Positions 8,103 through 14,932 of a stretch of DNA of 21,200 nt are shown here, one piece after another. The stretch lies in contig URYZ01000015.1 of the NCBI GenBank assembly GCA_900552235.1, forward strand, positions 1 to 21,200, read 5' to 3'. The DNA is from an uncultured Mycoplasmatota bacterium (GTDB lineage Bacteria > Bacillota_I > Bacilli_A > RF39 > UBA660). A program made the position numbers and the translations under genes. The notes under the pieces are model-generated. The model searched no databases. It was not told the origin of the DNA and worked only from the letters and a program-made list of their open reading frames with translations. Every line of letters begins with the position of its first letter. Position 1 is the stretch's first letter.

Positions 8103-8126
8103 GAAAAACCACTTTTTACAAGTGGT
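8103..8126 (-). terminator. Terminator/attenuator between rpmH and rnpA
   Basis: ACCACTT (8108-8114) and AAGTGGT (8120-8126) form a 7-bp stem with a 5-nt loop. Reading the minus strand, a TTTTT tract follows at once. It lies directly after the rpmH stop codon and before the rnpA ribosome-binding site, so it probably trims most transcripts after rpmH and lets a fraction through. That fits the much higher need for ribosomal protein L34 than for RNase P protein. Confidence 0.75.
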
Positions 8127-8127
8127 A

Positions 8128-8253
8128 TTATTTTGATAATTTTTTTCTTCCTTTAGCTCTTCTTTTATTAACAATACCTGATTTCATACGTGAGAAAAAA
8201 CCATGTTTTTTTGCTTTTCTACGATTATTAGGTTGAAATGTTCCTTTTTTCAT
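8128..8253 (-). CDS. rpmH: Large ribosomal subunit protein bL34
   Basis: A 41-residue basic ribosomal protein. It reads MKKGTFQPNNRRKAKKHGF at the start, the bL34 hallmark, then FSRM and ends in KRRAKGRKKLSK. The family is usually 44 residues or a little more. Compared with the common sequence, about three residues are missing in the central STKNGRKV segment and one glycine is added after MKK. GGAGGTG is placed 7-8 nt upstream of the ATG, and a consensus promoter stands upstream. It is the first gene of the rpmH-rnpA-yidC-jag unit. In most Firmicutes this gene directly faces dnaA across oriC; here an ABC-transporter operon is interposed. Confidence 0.97.
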   Translation of the reverse strand: MKKGTFQPNNRRKAKKHGFFSRMKSGIVNKRRAKGRKKLSK

Positions 8254-8294
8254 TCTTTTGCACCTCCAAACTAAATTGCCTTTTTCATTTACTA

Positions 8295-8323
8295 ATTATA
8301 TGAGAAAGTTAGGCTTTTGTCAA
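8295..8323 (-). promoter_or_regulatory. Consensus sigma-A promoter of rpmH
   Basis: A perfect TTGACA (8318-8323) and perfect TATAAT (8295-8300) with a 17-nt spacer on the minus strand, 41 bp before rpmH. It is the strongest-looking promoter in the window, as expected for a ribosomal protein gene. A short AT palindrome (AATTAAA/TTTAATT around 8322-8336) abuts the -35 box. No clear terminator separates this promoter from the ABC operon upstream, so read-through into rpmH is possible. Confidence 0.9.
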
Positions 8324-8336
8324 TTAAAATTTAATT

Positions 8337-8975
8337 TTATCCCTTTATTTTTTCTACAATACCATTATCAATATTATAAACAACATCTGCTAAAGTATCA
8401 ATATCTTCTTTTATATGAGAAGCTACAATTATTATTTTATCCTTTTTCTTTTCTTCATTTAATATTTTTCTTACTTCCTTAGCCGTATCATTTTCTATAC
8501 CATTTAATGGTTCGTCTAACACAATTAGTTCTGGATCTTCCATTAAAACTTGTGCTATGCCTAATTTTTGTTTTGTTCCTAATGAATATTTACTATATTT
8601 TTTATTTATTTCTTCTTTTAAGTTTAATTTTTCTATAGTATCCATTATTTCTTTATCTCCAATTTTATTTTCAATTGATGCAAGTAGTTTAAGATTTTCA
8701 TATCCCGTCAAATCAGGTAAAAAATTAGGTTTTTCAATTAAACATCTTGTGTTTTTTGGAAAATCATTATTTAAAATGTAGTTATAATTATTTAATAAAA
8801 CTTCCCCAGTTGATGGAGTATAAAAGCCACATATTATTTTTAATAATACACTTTTTCCACTTCCATTTCTTCCTGTAAAACCATATATCTTTCCACTTTC
8901 AAATGTTAAATTAATATCTTTTAATACATATACATCTTTAAATTTTTTAGATAAATTTTTTATTTCTAATTTCAT
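8337..8975 (-). CDS. ABC transporter ATP-binding protein (bacteriocin/peptide-type)
   Basis: A 212-residue single-domain ABC ATPase. Walker A is GRNGSGKS (35-42). The Q-loop position holds Glu in LIEKPNF (79-85). The signature is SLGTKQ (131-136) in place of LSGGQ, Walker B is LIVLDEP (150-156), and the switch histidine is His187 in VASH. The SLGTKQKLGIAQ form is typical of ABC ATPases that work with ABC-2 type permeases in bacteriocin export/immunity and antimicrobial-peptide resistance operons. The D-loop reads GIEN instead of ALD, which is divergent. AAAGGAG precedes the start, 12 bp after the larger permease. The substrate cannot be read from the ATPase; the linked secreted protein at 11394-11801 is the best candidate. 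Confidence 0.88.
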   Translation of the reverse strand: MKLEIKNLSKKFKDVYVLKDINLTFESGKIYGFTGRNGSGKSVLLKIICGFYTPSTGEVLLNNYNYILNNDFPKNTRCLIEKPNFLPDLTGYENLKLLASIENKIGDKEIMDTIEKLNLKEEINKKYSKYSLGTKQKLGIAQVLMEDPELIVLDEPLNGIENDTAKEVRKILNEEKKKDKIIIVASHIKEDIDTLADVVYNIDNGIVEKIKG

Positions 8976-8987
8976 ATTTATTCTCCT

Positions 8988-10412
8988 TTATAAATTTTCA
9001 AATATTTTTTTACTTTTATCTTTAATTATTTTACTTATCATAATAATTAATAGTATTAGTATAATTATCATATAAATTATATAATTTTTTAAGTTCCAAA
9101 CACTTTTGGGTAATATAATAATTAATAGTATTCCCACTATTATAGGTAAAAATTTTGCTTGATTTAATGTAACAAATAAAATATACATTAATAAGAAAAT
9201 GAATCCTATTAAAGATGTGTAAAAATAATCAGTTAACATTAAATAAATAACGTTATTATCAAATACCTTATTATTTACTAATAAAATTATAACTACTAAA
9301 GAGTATTGCAATATTTTTAAAATAAAACTAAACATTAAAAATATAATTACTTTATTAACAAACCATGTTAAAATGTTTGTTCTTAAAAATATATTGTCTA
9401 AATTGTATTTAATATCTCTTATAAATAAATCCGTTATTAAAAAAGCTATTATTCCAATATTTAGTAAATACATACATATTTCAAGTGGACCAAATTCTTT
9501 TAATATAATATTAGTTCCCATTGAAGTATTTATAATATTTATAAAAGGTATATCAATATTTACATTTATAAATGCTGTAACTATTGGAAATAGTAGAAAT
9601 AGTAACAATATTCCTTTTCTTTTTTTTAACAAATATAAAATATCAGTAAAGAAAATATATCTTATATTATTTATAGTTTCTTTCTTTTTTAAAATAAACT
9701 TATATAATAAAAGTGATATTATTAATAAAATTAATATATAAATACATGAATATAAAACTTCCATAGAAAATGAACTATATTTTATATTATTATAATAATT
9801 CCATGGAAAAATTAAAAATTTATTATTAATTATATCACTTGAACTTGAAAGTAAAAATCCCATAATAAATAATGAGTTAAATATACAAACTATTTTTGTT
9901 TTAAAATTAATATAAATTAAGCTTTCAATTACACAAAATAATAAACCTAAAATTATATATCTTCCTAAATAGAATATTAAATATAAATTGTTTGTTATAT
10001 TATAGTTTTGATATAATGTATAACTTCCAGGTTCATATGTCATAAAACATTTAATTGTAAAATATATAAGAAAAAAGATGGTTAAATGTAAGATATTAAA
10101 TATTAAAACATTTTTTAATAATTCTTTTATGTATCTTTTTTTATTATTTAATCTTATTATATAGAAAGAAAATTCATTATCAAAAGTTGTACATATATTA
10201 AGGGTATTAATAAATAATATTAAAAACATAAATATATTAAAAATGTCAAACATAAAAGTATTAAGTATAGAGGAAGTAAATGTTACATTTAGCCCTAAAG
10301 CAAAACTTCCATATAAACAAAGAATAATTGTTAAGATTAAAATTATTTTATATCTATCAGTTGAAGCAAAATAATTTAATATTTGATAAGTATTATGCGT
10401 TTTGTTTTTCAC
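8988..10412 (-). CDS. Large polytopic membrane protein, probable ABC-2-like permease
   Basis: A 474-residue, strongly hydrophobic protein with roughly eleven or twelve predicted membrane segments. The first is near residues 20-42. The charged segment FDNEFSFYIIRLNNKKRYIKELLKN lies after the second segment, in the place where ABC-2-type permeases have an EF/E-x-R coupling segment. A second similar charged segment (KKRKGILLLF, about 264-273) suggests two fused half-repeats. The start codon is GTG at 10410-10412, inside the last codons of the preceding permease gene (20-bp overlap), with AGGAGG about 12 nt upstream. It is encoded between a second permease and the ATPase, so it is presumably a transmembrane subunit. 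I do not recognise a named family. Confidence 0.6.
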   Translation of the reverse strand: MKNKTHNTYQILNYFASTDRYKIILILTIILCLYGSFALGLNVTFTSSILNTFMFDIFNIFMFLILFINTLNICTTFDNEFSFYIIRLNNKKRYIKELLKNVLIFNILHLTIFFLIYFTIKCFMTYEPGSYTLYQNYNITNNLYLIFYLGRYIILGLLFCVIESLIYINFKTKIVCIFNSLFIMGFLLSSSSDIINNKFLIFPWNYYNNIKYSSFSMEVLYSCIYILILLIISLLLYKFILKKKETINNIRYIFFTDILYLLKKRKGILLLFLLFPIVTAFINVNIDIPFINIINTSMGTNIILKEFGPLEICMYLLNIGIIAFLITDLFIRDIKYNLDNIFLRTNILTWFVNKVIIFLMFSFILKILQYSLVVIILLVNNKVFDNNVIYLMLTDYFYTSLIGFIFLLMYILFVTLNQAKFLPIIVGILLIIILPKSVWNLKNYIIYMIIILILLIIMISKIIKDKSKKIFENL

Positions 10413-11334
10413 TATTTTCTATTACCTCCTGCTTATTTTGATAAAATTTATATAAAATAAATGTAGATAATCCCTGCAAAATAAAGGAAACTAATAACAT
10501 TTTTATTAAATTTATTTTAGTATCAGTAAAAAAGTATCCTGTTATATTAAATATTTCTTCAGAAACATTTAAATTTAATAATTTATATAAGATAAAAGCG
10601 TATATAACTACATAAATAATAATGTCAATAATTAAAAATAAGATATATCCCATAATTATAGCAAGAGTAGTATTTTTTGTTTTTTTAATACAAAATAGTC
10701 CAATATTGGCATAAAAAATGCTCATAAAATAAGTAATAAATAAAAATCCTATAAAATACATAAAGAAATGATTATACTTAAATTCACTATAAACCGCGAT
10801 AGAGTAAACACTACTTGCTATTTTTGTATTAAATCCTGTTAATATTCCAGAAACTAACAATATTACGATAAGAGAAATAGGTATAATTAAAGAAATAGTT
10901 AATATAAATTTATATTTATCCTTTAAGTACGATTTATAACTTTGTCTTGTCAAATAATTTTTTAACATTCCACTTGAATACTCTTGATGCAACGTTCCCA
11001 CAACCATAATCATAATAAGAAGGGGAGATAAAAATTGAAGAACATTATAAACTTCATTTTCAACAATACTATGATAAACAGTATATAAATCAAGTTCTTT
11101 TAATCCTTTATATGGGTCATTATTTTCAATAAAAAATTTTAAATTATTTTCATCTTGATAATATGGTAATTTACAAACATAGTGATTAACATTCTTTTTT
11201 TCATAGCAATTTTCTTTTATTGTATTATAATCGTCAATAAAATTATAATATGGTTTATAAAATTTATAAAAAGATATTACAATTAATCCTATAATTATTA
11301 AAATTGGTATTAGTATGTATTTATTAAATTTCAT
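10393..11334 (-). CDS. ABC-2 type transporter permease
   Basis: A 313-residue membrane protein with about six transmembrane segments. The first is at about 5-22, followed by a large loop (23-95) probably outside the cell with two cysteines (Cys43, Cys54) that could form a disulfide. After the second membrane segment comes GTLHQEYSSGMLKNYL (113-128), the ABC-2 permease coupling motif. Further segments lie at about 143-165, 188-212, 222-250 and 280-300. AAAGGAG stands before the start codon and follows directly on a perfect 12-bp AT hairpin. The gene overlaps the next permease by 20 bp, which indicates translational coupling in the operon. Confidence 0.75.
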   Translation of the reverse strand: MKFNKYILIPILIIIGLIVISFYKFYKPYYNFIDDYNTIKENCYEKKNVNHYVCKLPYYQDENNLKFFIENNDPYKGLKELDLYTVYHSIVENEVYNVLQFLSPLLIMIMVVGTLHQEYSSGMLKNYLTRQSYKSYLKDKYKFILTISLIIPISLIVILLVSGILTGFNTKIASSVYSIAVYSEFKYNHFFMYFIGFLFITYFMSIFYANIGLFCIKKTKNTTLAIIMGYILFLIIDIIIYVVIYAFILYKLLNLNVSEEIFNITGYFFTDTKINLIKMLLVSFILQGLSTFILYKFYQNKQEVIENSEKQNA

Positions 11335-11346
11335 AAAAAAATCTCC

Positions 11347-11382
11347 TTTAAAAATAAAGATAGAGTGAATTTTATTTTTAAA
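11347..11382 (-). promoter_or_regulatory. Hairpin before the permease ribosome-binding site
   Basis: A perfect 12-bp inverted repeat (11347-11358 and 11371-11382) encloses a 12-nt loop. In the minus-strand mRNA it sits between the secreted-protein gene and the permease, and its 3' arm runs into the AAAGGAG ribosome-binding site. The stem is pure A-U, so weak. Nine to thirteen bases of the loop and arm (CACTCTATCTTTA in mRNA sense) are the exact complement of a 13-mer in the operon's own 5' leader (11839-11851). It may control permease translation or mRNA processing. Confidence 0.45.
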
Positions 11383-11393
11383 TTATTAAAAAA

Positions 11394-11801
11394 CTAACAT
11401 GCTGTGCGAATTGCACTTGGTGACCAATGACCATAATACTTTGTTTCTGTAATAGTTGATTTTTTAGCTCTTAAAAACATTACATACGAACCAGGGTTAT
11501 TTGAATTTAAATTAGTTGCTTTTGTAGTTATTGTAATCCAATTTGTATCAAGTGCTCCCTCTGTTTGACCATGAAGTCTTATTTCAACATCTCTAGCAGT
11601 ACCAGTTAAAACATCTTTTGCATAAACCTTTTGAGCACATTGAATTGTATCAAAACTAACTTTTTCTTGAGAACGGCTTACATGAGTAGCTTTAAAAGCA
11701 GGAAGATTTATATCATTAAATGTATAAGCAAATACTTTTGTTAAAGTTATAATTAATGTTATTGTAAATAATATTGCCGTATATTTTAAAACTTTTTTCA
11801 T
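11394..11801 (-). CDS. Small secreted protein, possible DUF2712-like, ABC-linked
   Basis: A 135-residue protein with a clear Sec signal peptide: KK, a hydrophobic core at about 8-22, and a probable cleavage after Ala25 in KVFA-Y. The mature part is about 110 residues, polar and beta-rich by composition, with only two cysteines, Cys55 and the C-terminal residue Cys135. They could form one disulfide that closes the chain. The ending (FLRAKKS...YYGHWSPSA) recalls DUF2712-type secreted proteins, which in my recollection often sit beside ABC transporters; this is a weak resemblance. It is the first gene of the operon, behind a good promoter, with AAAGGAG before the ATG. It could be a bacteriocin, a signalling or adhesion protein, or an envelope-stress sensor. 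Function unknown. Confidence 0.6.
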   Translation of the reverse strand: MKKVLKYTAILFTITLIITLTKVFAYTFNDINLPAFKATHVSRSQEKVSFDTIQCAQKVYAKDVLTGTARDVEIRLHGQTEGALDTNWITITTKATNLNSNNPGSYVMFLRAKKSTITETKYYGHWSPSAIRTAC

Positions 11802-11856
11802 TTAATTCTCCTTTCATTTAATATTTTTTACTACCGAACACTCTATCTTTAATTAG

Positions 11857-11885
11857 AGTATAAAATAATTGACATATTTTGTCAA
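11857..11885 (-). promoter_or_regulatory. Promoter of the secreted-protein/ABC operon
   Basis: Minus-strand TTGACA (11880-11885) and TATACT (11857-11862) with a 17-nt spacer. This gives a leader of about 50 nt before the secreted-protein gene. The leader contains CTCTA...TAGAG, able to fold into a small hairpin, and the 13-mer complementary to the downstream intergenic hairpin. Confidence 0.8.
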
Positions 11886-11887
11886 TT
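11867..11887. promoter_or_regulatory. Dyad overlapping the -35 box, candidate operator
   Basis: AATTGACA (11867-11874) and TGTCAATT (11880-11887) form an 8-bp inverted repeat separated by 5 bp, which covers the -35 hexamer and the upper spacer of the operon promoter. A bound dimer here would block RNA polymerase. No regulator gene is visible in the operon. Confidence 0.45.
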
Positions 11888-12278
11888 AAATTTTAACCAA
11901 TTGTTAAATCAATTAGTTTTTAACTTTTTTAGTTAATATCTGTAGTTAATTTATGATAAAAAATTATTAATATTTAAAAATTAACAATATTTTAGTTAAT
12001 AACTGCAGTTATTTTATTCTTATATAATATATATTTTAATATTTATTAACCATTGTTAACAGTTATTAACAATTTATTTATAACATAATGTTAATTAAAA
12101 TAATAACTTTTTTCTTGAAATTTGTTAAAAAGTCATTTATTATATATAGACAAAGGGTTTTATATGTTGAAAACTATGTTAATAAGTTAGTTAATTTCTG
12201 TTTGGGTATTTTATTTTTTTTAATAATGTATTACAATTAAATTGACTTAAAAAATCTTATGGGGAAGGAGGTTATAAT
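11888..12278. other. oriC: Putative oriC, dnaA-upstream zone
   Basis: A non-coding, extremely AT-rich 390-bp zone at the point where gene orientation switches. It contains many copies of a TTATTAACA-like 9-mer or its complement: exact at 12063-12071 (+) and 12177-12185 (-), and near matches at 11931-11939 (-), 11944-11952 (-), 11994-12002 (-), 12043-12051 (+), 12053-12061 (+) and 12189-12197 (-). A 16-bp perfect palindrome lies at 11998-12013. An uninterrupted A/T tract (about 12019-12049) next to the box cluster is a candidate unwinding element. No TTATCCACA is present. The dnaA promoter should lie in the right half, but no unambiguous -35/-10 pair stands out; TTGTTA (12122-12127) with a -10-like TATAGA 17 nt on is one option. 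Confidence 0.75.
12043..12071 (+). promoter_or_regulatory. Three tandem candidate DnaA boxes at 10-bp pitch
   Basis: TTATTAACC (12043-12051), TTGTTAACA (12053-12061) and TTATTAACA (12063-12071) lie in the same orientation, each starting exactly 10 bp after the last, so all would face the same side of the helix. They differ from TTATCCACA mainly by TA for CC in the centre. Confidence 0.55.
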
Positions 12279-13655
12279 ATGAATGATAGTATATGGAATA
12301 AAACATTATTAAGTATTAAAAATATTATAGATCCTCTTCCTTTTAATACATGGTTTAGTAATATTGAATTTATTGATATTCAAGATGATAAATTAAGATT
12401 ATGCGTACCATATTTACTTTATAAAACACATATTGAACAAAACTATAAAGAAATAATAATAGATAATTTTAATAATAATTCTAGTTTTAAAATAAATGAT
12501 ATTATCTTTATTTTAAAGGAAAATCTTAATGAAATACTTGATAAAGAAAAAGAAAATACTGAAACTAAAGATGTAACGGAAGATGTTTATAAACCTAAAA
12601 AGGCAATTAATTCTAATTTAAATAAAAATTATACTTTTGATACATTTGTTGTAGGCGAATCAAATAAATTTGCACAAGCAGCAGCGCTTGCAGTAGCAGA
12701 AAATCCTGGTAAAATGTATAATCCTTTATTTATATATGGTAATAGTGGACTTGGTAAAACCCATCTTATGCATGCTATAGGAAATTACATAGAAGAAAAA
12801 CACAAAAAACGTGTCTTATATGTTACGTGTGATCAATTTCTTGAAGATTTTATGGGACTATCAAGAAAAAATAATGTTAACAATAACAATTTAGATTATA
12901 TGGAATTTTTTAAAAGTAAATATCGTGATATTGATGTGTTAATAATAGATGATATCCAATTTCTTGGTGGTGCAACAGCATCACAACAAGAATTTTTCCA
13001 CACATTTAACAATTTACATAATGATTCTAAACAAATAATAGTATCATCAGATAGATCACCAGATGATTTAAAATTTTTAGAAGATAGGCTTAGAACTAGA
13101 TTTTGTTGGGGATTGCAAGTTGATATAGCACCACCTGAATTTGAATTAAAAGTAGCCATTATAAGAAAAAAATTAAATGGAGAAAAATTAAAAATAAACG
13201 ATGATGTTATTAATTTTATCGCCTCAAATGTTGGAAATGACGTAAGACAACTTGAAGGTTCAATTACAAGACTTGTTGCTTATTCAGTAATTATGGGTGT
13301 TAATAATCCTACTTTGGAATTCGCCATGGAAGCTTTAAAAGAATTTACAAAAAAACCAAGTGGTACAGATCAAAATAATATAAGAAGAATTCAAAAAAGT
13401 GTTGCCAATTTCTATAAAATATCTTATGAGGATATAAAATCTAATAAAAGGCCCCCAAATATAGCTATACCAAGGCAAGTTGCCATGTATTTATGTCGGA
13501 AATTAACTAATGAATCATTTGAAAGAATAGGAATTGAGTTCGGTGGAAAAAATCATGCAACCGTAATGCACTCATGTAATAAAATAGAAACTTCACTAAA
13601 AAGTAATATGGAATTAAAAGAAGCAATCATTCATATTGAACAAGAGTTAAAATAA
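12279..13655 (+). CDS. dnaA: Chromosomal replication initiator protein DnaA
   Basis: AAA+ initiator that binds DnaA boxes at oriC, melts the duplex and recruits helicase. It has 458 residues with all four domains. Domain I (1-82) holds IWNKTLLSIK...FNTWF. Domain II is short and charged. Domain III holds Walker A GNSGLGKT (154-161), Walker B VLIIDD (220-225) and sensor I SSDRSP. Domain IV carries IPRQVAMYLCRKLT, where the arginine equivalent to E. coli Arg399 is kept (codon 399 here). The recognition helix reads GGKNHATVMHSCNKI, whereas the usual sequence is GGRDHTTVxHAxxKI. Asp is Asn425 and the first Thr is Ala427; both positions contact the box in E. coli DnaA. AAGGAGG precedes the ATG. Confidence 0.97.
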   Translation: MNDSIWNKTLLSIKNIIDPLPFNTWFSNIEFIDIQDDKLRLCVPYLLYKTHIEQNYKEIIIDNFNNNSSFKINDIIFILKENLNEILDKEKENTETKDVTEDVYKPKKAINSNLNKNYTFDTFVVGESNKFAQAAALAVAENPGKMYNPLFIYGNSGLGKTHLMHAIGNYIEEKHKKRVLYVTCDQFLEDFMGLSRKNNVNNNNLDYMEFFKSKYRDIDVLIIDDIQFLGGATASQQEFFHTFNNLHNDSKQIIVSSDRSPDDLKFLEDRLRTRFCWGLQVDIAPPEFELKVAIIRKKLNGEKLKINDDVINFIASNVGNDVRQLEGSITRLVAYSVIMGVNNPTLEFAMEALKEFTKKPSGTDQNNIRRIQKSVANFYKISYEDIKSNKRPPNIAIPRQVAMYLCRKLTNESFERIGIEFGGKNHATVMHSCNKIETSLKSNMELKEAIIHIEQELK

Positions 13656-13788
13656 TGTTAATTTCAGTTAATAATTGTTAAAAAAAATTTTTTAGAAACA
13701 CTGATATATAAGCAAATAAAAAGTTATTAACAGATATTAACTGCTATAATAATAAAAAAATAAATAATAAAAGAAAGAAGGAATTTTT
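13656..13788. other. dnaA-dnaN intergenic zone with candidate DnaA boxes
   Basis: A 133-bp AT-rich spacer. Two boxes lie in the minus orientation at 13656-13664 (TGTTAATTT) and 13666-13674 (AGTTAATAA), and two in the plus orientation at 13724-13732 (TTATTAACA, exact) and 13734-13742 (ATATTAACT). Each pair has a 10-bp pitch. The two pairs face each other across an A/T-rich core with a nine-A/six-T stretch at 13679-13693. In B. subtilis the corresponding spacer holds the unwinding region, so this could be the second half of a bipartite oriC. Confidence 0.6.
13742..13750 (+). promoter_or_regulatory. Extended -10 promoter of dnaN
   Basis: TGCTATAAT (13742-13750) is an extended -10 element (TGnTATAAT) 38 bp before the dnaN ATG. 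There is no good -35; that position is covered by the candidate DnaA boxes at 13724-13742, so DnaA binding would be expected to affect dnaN transcription. Confidence 0.6.
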
Positions 13789-14907
13789 ATGAAATTTAAA
13801 ATTAGAAAGAATGTTTTAGCCGAAGCATTAAATAATGTATCAAAAGCATTATCATCAAAAAATATTGTTCCTATATTATCAGGAATAAAATTTAATTTAA
13901 CAAAAGAAAAGCTTATCTTAACAGCATCAGATAATGATATTACAATTCAAACTGAAATAGAAAAAAGTGAAGATTTAGAAATTACAACTCCAGGAAGTAT
14001 AGTAATAAAAGGTAAATATGTTTTAGATATAATAAGAAAGTTAGATTCAGAATTTATTAATATTGAAATAATTGATGATTATAAAGTCCTTATTTATACA
14101 GAAAATAGTGAGTTTAATTTAAATGGTATTGATGCTAGAGAATATCCACCAATTGATTTGAGTTTAAATGATGATTTTATCAGTTTATCAGTAAAAGATT
14201 TTAAAAATATTGTTAATCAAACAAATTATGCTTCGAGTACTGATGAATCAAGAATAGTACTAACAGGTTTAAACTTAAAGACAAATAAAGATATGCTTGA
14301 ATGTAGTGCAACAGATTCTTATAGATTATCACTAAAAAAATATAAAATGGAAAAATCATTAACAAAGGATGTTAATATCATTATTCCAAGTAGAAATTTA
14401 ATAGAACTTTTAAAATTATTCTTTGATGAGTCTGAAGAAATGTTAAATATATATATTTTTGGTAATAAAATTATTTTCAAATTTAATAATATTATTTTCC
14501 AATCAAGATTAATTAATGGAAGTTATCCAAATACTGTTAATTTAATACCTAATGAAACATTATTTGATTTAAGAATTAATAAAAGAGAATTTTATAATAT
14601 GGTTGATAGAGCTTCAATTTTAAATAATGATAGGGATAATAACATTATTACTTTAGAAATTAACAATAATTTGTTAAAAATTACTTCTATGTCACTTGAA
14701 ATAGGTAAAGTAGAAGAAAAACTTGCCATTAATTGTAGTGATAATATTAAAATATCATTTAGCAGTAAATATATGATGGATGCTTTAAGGACAATATCAA
14801 CAGAAGATGTTATTATTAGTTTTGTGGGAGAAATAAAACCTATTTTATTAAGAGAAAGTAGTAACAATGATTTAATTGGATTAATTTTACCAATTAGAAC
14901 ATATTAA
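13789..14907 (+). CDS. dnaN: DNA polymerase III beta sliding clamp
   Basis: The ring-shaped clamp that tethers the replicase to DNA. It has 372 residues, the normal length, and three repeated clamp folds of about 120 residues. The start MKFKIRKNVLAEALNNVSKALSSK is typical, as are NIVPILSGIKF (about 24-34), the central VIIPSRNLIELLKL-like segment, and the end PILLRE...LIGLILPIRTY, which corresponds to the (M/L)P(M/I)R(L/T)Y terminus at the partner-binding pocket. It starts after AAGGAA with its own extended -10 promoter and ends before an AT-rich terminator hairpin. Confidence 0.97.
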   Translation: MKFKIRKNVLAEALNNVSKALSSKNIVPILSGIKFNLTKEKLILTASDNDITIQTEIEKSEDLEITTPGSIVIKGKYVLDIIRKLDSEFINIEIIDDYKVLIYTENSEFNLNGIDAREYPPIDLSLNDDFISLSVKDFKNIVNQTNYASSTDESRIVLTGLNLKTNKDMLECSATDSYRLSLKKYKMEKSLTKDVNIIIPSRNLIELLKLFFDESEEMLNIYIFGNKIIFKFNNIIFQSRLINGSYPNTVNLIPNETLFDLRINKREFYNMVDRASILNNDRDNNIITLEINNNLLKITSMSLEIGKVEEKLAINCSDNIKISFSSKYMMDALRTISTEDVIISFVGEIKPILLRESSNNDLIGLILPIRTY

Positions 14908-14932
14908 GATAAATTAAGACAAAAAACGACAG

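Noticed and set aside
12994..13002. TTTTCCACA, one mismatch from the classical DnaA box
   Set aside because: A single copy within the dnaA coding sequence, without neighbours or spacing; it is explained by the codons for Phe-His-Thr.
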